A model generated the notes under the pieces. The model saw nothing but the letters and a program-made list of their open reading frames with translations, did no database searches and was not told the DNA's origin. Source: Ohtaekwangia koreensis (lineage in GTDB: Bacteria > Bacteroidota > Bacteroidia > Cytophagales > Cyclobacteriaceae). From it: a stretch of DNA of 64,000 nucleotides. This document shows positions 34,113 to 42,260 of the stretch, piece by piece. The stretch lies in assembly GCF_900167975.1 (NCBI RefSeq), contig NZ_FUZU01000001.1, positions 1,956,580-2,020,579 of the forward strand. The letters run 5' to 3'. Position 1 is the first letter of the stretch. The number at the start of each line of letters is the position of its first letter. Made by a program: the position numbers and the translations under genes.

Positions 34113-36788
34113 CTACTGTTTTATAAGCTTATAGTATCGAGAGCCTTTTGGCGTGCGAACATGAACCACAAACATTCCTGATTTGAAATTGGAGGCATCA
34201 CATTTTGTTGTCAGGTCAGGCTCCAGCGTATGTAATTTCTGATATACAGGTCTTCCATTCATATCCACTATATCCAGTTGAACCTCGTGGTTATCAGGCA
34301 GTATAAATTCATCGTCTTGTGAAAGATCGAGGGTGAATTGTTGCTGTACCGGATTCGGATATACTACATACTCACGCGCTATCGTTGTACCTTCCGGAAA
34401 TGCCATGCGAGCGGATGAAGATAGGTTGGAAGTATAGGAACCACATGTGATGGCATCCACATCAAAGCCATTGGATGTTTCGTTGAATGCAAGACTTGTT
34501 GTTGGCAGACATGTAATCGGAGTTAGTATTTTTGCATGACGATCTGTTTTATCTACAATCTTAATATAGCGGCACCAGGTAATTTTTCCGGCAAGATCGA
34601 ACGCCTTGTCCAACGGATCGTTGCATTGCTGCGAAGATCCGGTCAACCCAAGCGAGGTCCATTGTGTACCATTCTGCGAAACAAAAACTTCTGCACGTTC
34701 CGGGTGACTCGAAAATGAAGGATCACCATATGAAGTTTCATGTACGACCAGATCATTGCCAGGCTGATCATACAGGTTGCTGCTCAGTTCCAATACGAGG
34801 AACCCGTTGTATCCAAGCGAGAAGAATTTAGATGGATCAGTAGTCATATCGTTGGCGTCGGGTTCACCAAGCGCCTGTCGTGCATCACTGAACTGTGGCG
34901 GAACCGGTTGTCCATTCTTCTGTAAACCCTGGTGATAAGACACTACACTTGCTGCGATCACACATGCCGGTGGATTGCATAGTTCAGAAGATGCACCGCG
35001 TATCAGCGTCTTCGTTCCGGTAATACCATCCTGCCAACTGATCTTGATCGTATTCGGATTCATAACATTGGGAGTCGAAAATGTAGTATAGCCCGGAGGC
35101 ATTAATTCCTTTCCATGATACTCAGGTGCATAGAGCAATTCCCAATCTATAAATATACTGGTGACATCGTGCGGATTATAGACAACCCAGTTTCGTACTT
35201 CTATACTATCGGCACAGAGCGGCGTTATGACCAGCGGAAAAGGAGCGAGGCCACCTAACAAACGTATAGAATATACCTGATCGATTGCTGTACAATTTCC
35301 TACAGAAGCACGAATGGTAAAGGTGAAATCTCCTTGTGTACGTGGTATACCTTTCAGTACAGCTTCTGTTTGTGCTGTGTCTCGTATGGTAAGGCCGTAC
35401 GGCAATGCGCCATCCACTATGGAGTAACGAACTTCCGTCACCGGAACATCGAATGCTGCAACCAGGCGTTGTTCGTAATATATATATTCTATGGGATATG
35501 GTAATTCACTTGCCGTGGGTGTAATCGCTGTGCCCACCGGACATGGAAGCACTTCTACTGTATACGTTTGTTGTGCTCCTTCGCAGTTGCCTAAATACGC
35601 CCGGAGTGTAAAGGTATATATACCGAGCGTAGTAGGTGTACCGGTTAAATAAGCATCGTACAATCCATCTGAACTTGCCACTAATGAAAGCCCCGGAGGA
35701 AGTGCTCCGGCCGATACCTCAAAATTCATAGACACTCCGGCATAGGAGAGCAGAGGCCCTTGAAATCCTTCGTGTATATAGGCACCTACATTTAATGTAG
35801 GAGGAAGTGCAGTAGGATCGAAGCCGCTGTTAAGGCATGTCCAGTTTGAGGTAATGGTAAGTGTATCACTGCATCCCTGGGCTGTGGTTCCAAGAATGAC
35901 AAAACTGAAAGAGCCCGGCTCAGTCATGGTGCCATGCAAGTCTGCACAGCCAGATCCGTCCGCATTCAAAGCATAACCGGCTGGTAAACTTAGTGGGGTA
36001 AATTGAACCGGGTCTGCGTTGGTTACATTACAGATCTCATAATATTCAGGTATACCTACTATACCATAAGTGTTCTCTGCATGTACAACTTCAAGGGTTA
36101 AAGTACTACACCGGTCTGTGCCCTCTATTGTAACTGTATACTGCTGCTCGCCTCCGGGGCAATTGATTCCACGATATGCCCGCACGGTAAATGTATATAT
36201 ACCCGGAGTGGTAGGCTGGCCGGTTAAGTAAGCATCATACATTCCATCTGAACTTGGTACGATTGAAAGTCCGGGAGGAAGTGTTCCTGCTGTTACTTCA
36301 AAATCCAGGGCTACTCCGAAAGAGGAGAGTAAAGGTCCAAGGAATCCTTCATGAACATCATCGCCTATGTTAAACGGAGGAAATTCAGCAGTATCGAAGC
36401 CACTGTTAATACATGTCCATGTAGAGGTAAAGATAAGTGTGTCAGTGCAACCTTGAGCCGTGCTGGCAGCTATAACAAAGCTGAAAGTGCCAGATTCCAT
36501 CATGGTTCCATATATATCTGCACAGCCTGACGAACTTGTATTCAATGTATAGCCGGGAGGCAAACTGATCGCGGTGAAGTCTACATCATCTCCGTTCGCG
36601 ATGTTACAGATATTATAATATTCCGGTATACCAACAGTACCATAGGTGTTTTCCGAATACACAACGTCAATGGCAAAATCACTGCAATTGGGATCATCCG
36701 GATCTTCAGGATCAGGCGGTTGCGCGAATGCAGCTATGCATAGCAAATAGCAAAGCCCGAAGGTTAACAACGTGAATATATTTTTCAT
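34113..36788 (-). CDS. T9SS-sorted surface protein with tandem Ig/cadherin-like domains
   Basis: An 891-residue exported protein. Signal peptide MKNIFTLLTFGLCYLLCIAAFAQ. Residues 35-226 and 227-416 are a tandem duplication of a two-part module: a Cys-containing half (ENTYG.VGIPEYY.ICN) and a putative Ig-like half ending LTG.PTT.GIYTFT.RAY. A third Ig-like half follows to about 510. Then comes a beta domain (about 630-800, PERAEVFVSQNGTQWTSLG, WCRYIKIVDKTDRHAK) shared with the next gene, and a C-terminal type IX sorting domain (VYPNPVQQQFTLDLS ... GMFVVHVRTPKGSRYYKLIKQ). It is probably secreted and anchored on the cell surface, with a binding role. No enzyme motif is seen. Confidence 0.8.
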   Translation of the reverse strand: MKNIFTLLTFGLCYLLCIAAFAQPPDPEDPDDPNCSDFAIDVVYSENTYGTVGIPEYYNICNIANGDDVDFTAISLPPGYTLNTSSSGCADIYGTMMESGTFSFVIAASTAQGCTDTLIFTSTWTCINSGFDTAEFPPFNIGDDVHEGFLGPLLSSFGVALDFEVTAGTLPPGLSIVPSSDGMYDAYLTGQPTTPGIYTFTVRAYRGINCPGGEQQYTVTIEGTDRCSTLTLEVVHAENTYGIVGIPEYYEICNVTNADPVQFTPLSLPAGYALNADGSGCADLHGTMTEPGSFSFVILGTTAQGCSDTLTITSNWTCLNSGFDPTALPPTLNVGAYIHEGFQGPLLSYAGVSMNFEVSAGALPPGLSLVASSDGLYDAYLTGTPTTLGIYTFTLRAYLGNCEGAQQTYTVEVLPCPVGTAITPTASELPYPIEYIYYEQRLVAAFDVPVTEVRYSIVDGALPYGLTIRDTAQTEAVLKGIPRTQGDFTFTIRASVGNCTAIDQVYSIRLLGGLAPFPLVITPLCADSIEVRNWVVYNPHDVTSIFIDWELLYAPEYHGKELMPPGYTTFSTPNVMNPNTIKISWQDGITGTKTLIRGASSELCNPPACVIAASVVSYHQGLQKNGQPVPPQFSDARQALGEPDANDMTTDPSKFFSLGYNGFLVLELSSNLYDQPGNDLVVHETSYGDPSFSSHPERAEVFVSQNGTQWTSLGLTGSSQQCNDPLDKAFDLAGKITWCRYIKIVDKTDRHAKILTPITCLPTTSLAFNETSNGFDVDAITCGSYTSNLSSSARMAFPEGTTIAREYVVYPNPVQQQFTLDLSQDDEFILPDNHEVQLDIVDMNGRPVYQKLHTLEPDLTTKCDASNFKSGMFVVHVRTPKGSRYYKLIKQ
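35541..36686 (-). repeat. Tandem intragenic duplication, two units of about 570 bp
   Basis: Residues 35-226 (36111-36686) and 227-416 (35541-36110) of the T9SS protein align nearly end to end with the same Cys, Trp and Pro positions and only small indels. The units are diverged at the protein level, so the duplication is not recent. Confidence 0.8.
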
Positions 36789-36897
36789 TTTACAGTTTGG
36801 TTAAAAGTTTAATCATTTGTGCAGGAGTTTAAAGAGTTTTAGGCTTATCAAGTAATACGAGCTTTAATAGTTGAGGTATATATTATTTAGGATATTG

Positions 36898-36929
36898 AAG
36901 CATTGTCAGGCCTCACCCTGACAATGCTT
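36898..36929 (-). terminator. Hairpin terminator of the 693-residue T9SS protein gene
   Basis: A perfect 13-bp stem (AAGCATTGTCAGG at 36898-36910, CCTGACAATGCTT at 36917-36929) with a 6-nt loop lies 17 bp past the stop codon. The trailing U-run on the minus strand is weak, so read-through into the next T9SS gene is possible. Confidence 0.7.
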
Positions 36930-36946
36930 TGATACATCAATGCTTA

Positions 36947-39028
36947 TTACCGTTTAATGAATTTAAAGAATCCTGAAGTATTATTTTCAGAGCGTAGATT
37001 TAGTATATACATGCCAGGATGCAATCCCGAAAGTTCACACTGTGTCGCGCGGTTGGTATCCAGAGTGTGGACCTTTTTATATACCGGGTTACCACTTATG
37101 TCGCGGATGTTTATTTCAACACGACCATCGGCAGGTATAGCGATTGTTTCTTTCGAGAGATCGATGGTTAATACATCCTGTGCCGGATTCGGAGACAGAA
37201 TATAGGCTTCGTTATTTATAGAGGCCTCTTCTTCAAACGCTCCGCGTCTTGCAAAGGTTGCTCCTTGTGCACAGGTTACAGCGTCAAGGTCGAAACCATC
37301 GGAGTTTCCATCAAAAGCCAATGCAGATGTAGGAGCACACGTTACGGCATCACGAACTTTAGCATGCCGGTCGGTTTTATCGACAACCTTAATATACCGG
37401 CACCAGTTGATTTTTCCGGCAAGGTCAAAAGAATGATCCAGAGTGCCCTGACACGTAGCAGGACTTGTCAATCCCAGAGATACCCAACTTGAACCATCTT
37501 TTGATACAAAGACTTCAGCTCGTTCCGGATATACTGCAAAAGTTGGATTGCCTTCTGAATATTCATATACCGTGAGATCATTCCCCGGTTCGTCAGTTAC
37601 TATACTACTTAATTGCAGTACAACAAATCCGTTATAGCCTAGTGTTAAATATTTCCCTAATGCATCAGGAGCATCGTTGGCATCCGGTTCTCCTAATGTA
37701 GTGGTTGGTTCATTTTCGAAGAAGTATATACTACCGCCATCTTTCTGCAGACCAAAAGTATGCTGAATAACATTCGAAGCGTAAACACACGCAGGCGGGT
37801 TGCACAGTTCTGTAGAAGCCGCCCGAACAATACTCTTGACAGAGCTTACACCATCATACCAGGATATTCTAATTGTATTGGGATTTGAAATACTGGGAGT
37901 CTCAAAATACGTGTTCCCTGGAGCAGCAGTAATGGCATCAACGCCTGTTATCCATGCACTGTAGTTGAAATATACCAGGTTCCATTTTACTGCAACGGGG
38001 AAGCTGTTGGGATTATAGATTCGCCAGTTACGGACTTCGTTACTCTCATTGCAGACCGGATAAATGATGGGAGATTTTACAGGTTCGTCATTGGCAACCA
38101 TTAACGTATATACTTGATTGCCTGTAATGCAACTGTCGCCCAATATAGCATACATTCTGAATTTATAGGTACCGGGTGCGCTTGGTATACCCGATAAGGT
38201 AGCGGAAGTACTATCTGCGTTACGCTGCAATGAAAGCCCAGGAATAGAACTATCAATTTCATACCGTACAGAGGCTACGGTATATAATAATGATATGCCA
38301 AAGCTTTGGCTATAGGCTTGCCCTTTGATAGCATAACGAAGCATAGTGTTCGAGGGGTAGATGGAATCTGGCGCTAAACAGCGAAAGTCTTGCACGTAAT
38401 CAACGGTATCGTGACAGCCATCCGCTGTAGTGGCAGCAATAACAAAATGAAGAAGACCATCCTCTTGTGCTGCTCCAGTAACTTTCAGGCATTCATCTCC
38501 AGACTGGTAGTCATTGACAGAATAGCCTTTCGGTAAGCTGATAACAGAATAGTAAATGGAATCCCAGGGATATTGATTAGAAGAACATGCGCTGGCTTCT
38601 CCAACTTCTCCAACAAATCCAAATCCCAGTTCGCCACCAAAAGTTATCTCGAATTTATCGCAAGGTAAATTCCACACAACTTCTGTGGTATATTCTTGTT
38701 CAAATACAGGGCAACCAGGCGCTGAAGATACCGCCAGTGTGAAAGTATAGCTGCCAGCTATATTCGGTGTTCCGGAAAGAACTTTTCCGTTAAATGACAT
38801 ACCCGGAGGAATACTTCCATCGGTGACTTCAAATATAGCATTCGGATGCGGCAAGCCACCGGCCCTGGCTTCAAACGAAACATACCCGTATTGGCCAACG
38901 ACCAGGTCAGCGGTAATAACAGCCGGAGAAATTTCATCCAGTGTAACACAGGAGTTCTGTGCATACAAGGAAACGCATAACAGATAGCATAGGCCAAAGG
39001 CCAAACTTGTAAATAAATGTTTTTTCAT
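36947..39028 (-). CDS. T9SS-sorted surface protein, paralogue of the preceding gene
   Basis: A 693-residue exported protein with signal peptide MKKHLFTSLAFGLCYLLCVSLYAQ, near-identical in style to the neighbour's. Putative Ig-like domains with ...G.P..AGSYTFTLAV and SGIPSAPGTYKFRMYA cover about residues 30-310. The region about 430-600 is clearly homologous to the neighbour: LGEPDAND, LGYNGFVVLQLSS, PERAEVFVSKDGSSWVSLGLT, WCRYIKVVDKTDRHAK and DGFDLDAVTC. It ends in a type IX sorting domain (LSPNPAQDVLTIDLS ... GMYILNLRSENNTSGFFKFIKR). It lacks the duplicated Cys module of its paralogue. The pair looks like a local gene duplication, with a possible third remnant upstream. Confidence 0.8.
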   Translation of the reverse strand: MKKHLFTSLAFGLCYLLCVSLYAQNSCVTLDEISPAVITADLVVGQYGYVSFEARAGGLPHPNAIFEVTDGSIPPGMSFNGKVLSGTPNIAGSYTFTLAVSSAPGCPVFEQEYTTEVVWNLPCDKFEITFGGELGFGFVGEVGEASACSSNQYPWDSIYYSVISLPKGYSVNDYQSGDECLKVTGAAQEDGLLHFVIAATTADGCHDTVDYVQDFRCLAPDSIYPSNTMLRYAIKGQAYSQSFGISLLYTVASVRYEIDSSIPGLSLQRNADSTSATLSGIPSAPGTYKFRMYAILGDSCITGNQVYTLMVANDEPVKSPIIYPVCNESNEVRNWRIYNPNSFPVAVKWNLVYFNYSAWITGVDAITAAPGNTYFETPSISNPNTIRISWYDGVSSVKSIVRAASTELCNPPACVYASNVIQHTFGLQKDGGSIYFFENEPTTTLGEPDANDAPDALGKYLTLGYNGFVVLQLSSIVTDEPGNDLTVYEYSEGNPTFAVYPERAEVFVSKDGSSWVSLGLTSPATCQGTLDHSFDLAGKINWCRYIKVVDKTDRHAKVRDAVTCAPTSALAFDGNSDGFDLDAVTCAQGATFARRGAFEEEASINNEAYILSPNPAQDVLTIDLSKETIAIPADGRVEINIRDISGNPVYKKVHTLDTNRATQCELSGLHPGMYILNLRSENNTSGFFKFIKR

Positions 39029-39588
39029 ACGAGGGGGGGTGATTGTATATAATTATTGAAACGATATGCTGCTAGAGTCCTCGCAGCAGTTACTTACAGG
39101 ACATACGTATAGCCTGAAGCCCAAAGACCTTTAACGGTTTTTTTTCATAATAAGAGGTTTGAATTGTAATGCTAACAACCAGAATTGCTGGCGAGGGAGC
39201 CAGTGGAAAATGGATATCAATCAACGTAAGCTATATATCATATTGCTAACAGGTTGATTAAAGCCGGGAGCAACTAAGACCATAGGATCGGGAGTACTTA
39301 TTGAAGTCCCGATCGATTAGATGATTTTACTTTAATAAGGATCATCCCCGAATTTCGCGGTGGGGAAACCGTTAACCAGTCAGGCAGCCTGAAGGCCAAT
39401 AACGTACGTAAAATGTTTTTCATAGAGGGGGAATTTTTAAGTAATCGAACATACCTAAAAACGGAGCCATTGACAATTGGGTACGCTATTTTTTCAAACC
39501 TTTTAAACAATTTTCCTTTTTGCGTGTTAAGCTGTGTTCAAGTCGGGTGTAAACCGTTAATTTTGCAAGCAAATTAATCTCAATTTTT
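39029..39588. other. Intergenic region, 560 bp, with a likely gene remnant
   Basis: This lies between the 693-residue T9SS gene (minus) and ispG (plus). The part 39298-39430 repeats the translation start of the T9SS paralogues in decayed form. The rest (39029-39297 and 39431-39588) shows no open gene; ispG's promoter should be in the last 150 bp. Confidence 0.6.
39298..39423 (-). pseudogene. Remnant of a third T9SS paralogue (start region only)
   Basis: An ATG at 39423 opens MKNILRTLLAFRLPDWL, which lines up with the leaders of the two downstream paralogues (MKKHLFTSLAFGLCYLL and MKNIFTLLTFGLCYLL) but has lost the Gly-Leu-Cys-Tyr core and stops after 41 codons. The bases before the ATG (a run of C/G then CTC and AT) also resemble those before the 693-residue gene at 39028. 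I read this as a truncated duplicate of the leader; chance similarity of signal peptides is the alternative. Confidence 0.45.
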
Positions 39589-41553
39589 GTGGATCAGCCA
39601 ATAGCTTCATTAAAGCAATACTGTAACAGCATAGTACAGTACAGTCGGAGGAAAACAGTAGAGGTAAAGATCGGTGATGTACCTATGGGAGGTAACAATC
39701 CTATCCGCATTCAGTCTATGACTACGATTGATACAATGGATACAAAGGGTTCTGTTGAGCAAACGATTCGTATGGTGGATGCAGGTTGTGAGTATGTGCG
39801 CATTACAGCGCCCAGTATGAAGGAAGCGCAGAACCTGGAAGCGATTAAAAAAGAACTTCGTGCACGTGGCTATACAGTTCCCCTGATAGCAGATATACAT
39901 TTCACTCCCAACGCAGCTGAACTGGCGGCACGGATTGTTGAAAAGGTTCGGATCAATCCTGGTAATTATGCCGACAAAAAACGGTTCGAAACTATTGAGT
40001 ATACCGAAGCTACCTACCAGGCCGAACTTCATCGCATCCGTGATAAATTTTTACCACTGATCAAGATTTGCAAAGAATACGGTACGGCTATGCGCATTGG
40101 TACCAACCACGGTTCGCTGAGTGATCGTATCATGAGCCGCTATGGCGATAGCCCGGTAGGGATGGTAGAATCGGCACTTGAATTCCTTCGCATTTGTGAA
40201 GATGAAAATTTCTTCAACATCACCTTGTCTATGAAATCCAGTAACCCGCAGGTGATGGTGCAGGCATATAGGTTGCTGTCGCAAAAACTGGATGAAGAAG
40301 GTTTGAAATCATACCCGCTGCACTTGGGTGTAACCGAAGCTGGCGAAGGCGAAGATGGTCGTGTTAAATCATCGGTAGGTATAGGTACTTTGCTGGAAGA
40401 TGGATTAGGCGATACGATTCGTGTATCGCTCACAGAAGAACCGGAAGCAGAAGTTCCAGTAGCCTATACGTTGGCGAAGCGCTATGATGATCGCGCAGGG
40501 CATGATCCTATTCCGTTCGTGAGTCATTACCCGATAACGCCATTCGAGTATAATCGCAGAGTAACGCGTCAGGTTATAAATATAGGAGGTGGCGAACATT
40601 TGGTGCCGCGGGTAGTCGCAGATTTTTCCGCAAAGGAAAAGATAACAGCCGCATCGTTATTTGCCTTGGGATATCAGTACTCGGTACCCCTGGACAAATG
40701 GAATATTACGGACATGGCGTGTGACTATATATTTCTGGGAGATCGCACGATTGACTTTGAGATACCCGGTACGTTGGGGTTAATTTTTAATTACAAAACA
40801 TGGCTCACGCAAAAAGATAGGGACAGAGCCTATCCGTTCGTGCGTGCTGCACACTATATGGAAGGTATAGTGCTGTCGGATAAGGTAAATTTTATTTATG
40901 CCTTGTTGAAGGATGTTAGCGATGAGTTGATTGCCAAATTGAAGGAAGATAAGACCGCAGTGTTGTTTATAGACAGCTATAACAAACATGGTATGGCCGA
41001 GCAACGGAGGTTGTTTGTTGAATTGATCAACCAGCAGTGTGATGTACCGGTGATTATTGGCAGAGCATATGCTGACCTGAGTAGCGAACAACTCCAGCTT
41101 TATGCGTCAACGGATCTGGGTGGCTTGCTGGTAGATGGTCTGGGAGATGGTGTATTTATAGCGGCTGAGAATTGTGGCTCCGATAAAATGGTAAACGAAA
41201 CCGCTTTTAATATTCTTCAGGCGACTCGTACCCGTATTTCAAAAACAGAGTATATATCATGCCCTTCCTGTGGACGTACATTGTTTGATCTTCAAGAGAC
41301 AACGGCGAAGATACGTGTAAGAACAAGTCACCTGAAAGGAATAAAGATCGGGATCATGGGGTGCATTGTAAACGGCCCGGGTGAAATGGCTGATGCCGAC
41401 TATGGCTATGTAGGTTCCGGCCCCGGGAGAATAACATTATATAAGGGAAAGGAAGTAGTGCGTAAAAATGTACCGACTGCACAAGCGGTGGATGAGTTGA
41501 TAAATCTGATCCGTGAGCATGGCGACTGGATTGAACTTGAAGTGATAAGCTGA
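39589..41553 (+). CDS. ispG: 4-hydroxy-3-methylbut-2-enyl diphosphate synthase, long form
   Basis: A 654-residue IspG (GcpE). The N-terminal TIM barrel begins RKTVEVKIGDVPMGGNNPIRIQSMTTIDT and contains VPLIADIHFTPNAA and RINPGNYAD. The C-terminal 4Fe-4S domain has ISCPSCGRTLFDLQ (two Cys), the third Cys in IGIMGCIVNGPGEMADADYGYVG and a conserved Glu in GPGEMADAD. An inserted domain of about 250 residues between them makes the long form found in Bacteroidota, Chlamydiae and plants. It makes HMBPP in the non-mevalonate isoprenoid pathway, in the cytoplasm. The frame starts at GTG (39589). Two small genes follow closely (25 bp, then 0 bp) and may be cotranscribed. Confidence 0.95.
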   Translation: MDQPIASLKQYCNSIVQYSRRKTVEVKIGDVPMGGNNPIRIQSMTTIDTMDTKGSVEQTIRMVDAGCEYVRITAPSMKEAQNLEAIKKELRARGYTVPLIADIHFTPNAAELAARIVEKVRINPGNYADKKRFETIEYTEATYQAELHRIRDKFLPLIKICKEYGTAMRIGTNHGSLSDRIMSRYGDSPVGMVESALEFLRICEDENFFNITLSMKSSNPQVMVQAYRLLSQKLDEEGLKSYPLHLGVTEAGEGEDGRVKSSVGIGTLLEDGLGDTIRVSLTEEPEAEVPVAYTLAKRYDDRAGHDPIPFVSHYPITPFEYNRRVTRQVINIGGGEHLVPRVVADFSAKEKITAASLFALGYQYSVPLDKWNITDMACDYIFLGDRTIDFEIPGTLGLIFNYKTWLTQKDRDRAYPFVRAAHYMEGIVLSDKVNFIYALLKDVSDELIAKLKEDKTAVLFIDSYNKHGMAEQRRLFVELINQQCDVPVIIGRAYADLSSEQLQLYASTDLGGLLVDGLGDGVFIAAENCGSDKMVNETAFNILQATRTRISKTEYISCPSCGRTLFDLQETTAKIRVRTSHLKGIKIGIMGCIVNGPGEMADADYGYVGSGPGRITLYKGKEVVRKNVPTAQAVDELINLIREHGDWIELEVIS

Positions 41554-41578
41554 TGTTAACGAATAAAGTATAATCGAA

Positions 41579-41818
41579 ATGGAAGATATAAAAAACAGTG
41601 CAACTCCTGCTAACCAGGAGAACCCGAAAAAGGGTGGATGGAAAGAATTCTTTAGCCTGGGAGAAGTAGGAAATTATTTTTTTCGTAAGAAAGATCCTGC
41701 CCGTCCAAGCAATATAAACATCCGGATGATGCATGGCGTGAATAAAATCTCCATTGCTATATTTCTGGTAGGAGTGCTATACCTTATTTTCAAACTGGTA
41801 ATTAAACCGCGTTTATAG
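41579..41818 (+). CDS. Small membrane protein, DUF6728-like
   Basis: A 79-residue protein with a polar N-terminus, a conserved-looking GGWKEFFSLGEVGNYFFRKKDP stretch (residues about 19-40) and one C-terminal membrane helix (ISIAIFLVGVLYLIFKLVI). The WKEFFS..EVGNYFFRKKD..RPSNINIRMMHGVNKISI pattern is typical of a short Bacteroidota family that sits next to ispG or similar housekeeping genes. It lies 25 bp after ispG. Function is unknown. Confidence 0.7.
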   Translation: MEDIKNSATPANQENPKKGGWKEFFSLGEVGNYFFRKKDPARPSNINIRMMHGVNKISIAIFLVGVLYLIFKLVIKPRL

Positions 41819-42172
41819 GTGAACATAGAAAGTTACCGGGCTTACTGTATTGCCAAGAAAGGTGTTACCGAGGAATTTCCTTTTGGTGAACAAATATTGG
41901 TATATAAAGTGATGGGCAAAGTATTTGCCCTTACCAATGTTGAAGAGTTTGGAAGTATAAATCTGAAAGTAGATCCGGAGAAAGGAGTGGAGTTGCGTGA
42001 ACAATATGCTTCCGTTCAGCCTGGGTATCACATGAATAAAAAACATTGGATTACCGTTCTCATCGATGGTTCCATCCCCGATAAATTACTGAAACAATGG
42101 ATTGATGATTCGTATCAATTGGTTGTTTCCGGTCTGCCGAAAAAACAACAAGCAGCGCTTCAAACATTATAA
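41819..42172 (+). CDS. MmcQ/YjbR family protein
   Basis: A 117-residue protein of the MmcQ/YjbR-like family: NIESYRAYCIAKKGVTEEFPFGEQILVYKVMGKVFAL at the start and a C-terminal GYHMNKKHWITVLIDGSIPDKLLKQWIDDSYQLVVSGL. The fold resembles the CyaY-like/DNA-binding YjbR proteins; the cellular role is not settled. The GTG start directly follows the stop of the previous gene with no gap, a sign of translational coupling, and the ATG-free N-terminus leaves no better start. Confidence 0.85.
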   Translation: MNIESYRAYCIAKKGVTEEFPFGEQILVYKVMGKVFALTNVEEFGSINLKVDPEKGVELREQYASVQPGYHMNKKHWITVLIDGSIPDKLLKQWIDDSYQLVVSGLPKKQQAALQTL

Positions 42173-42260
42173 TGCATAACACCACTTACTATATAGTTGA
42201 TTCGTATCCTGTGAGCCTATATATAGTACTGTGATTATAAATTTAATCCATACAACTTCT

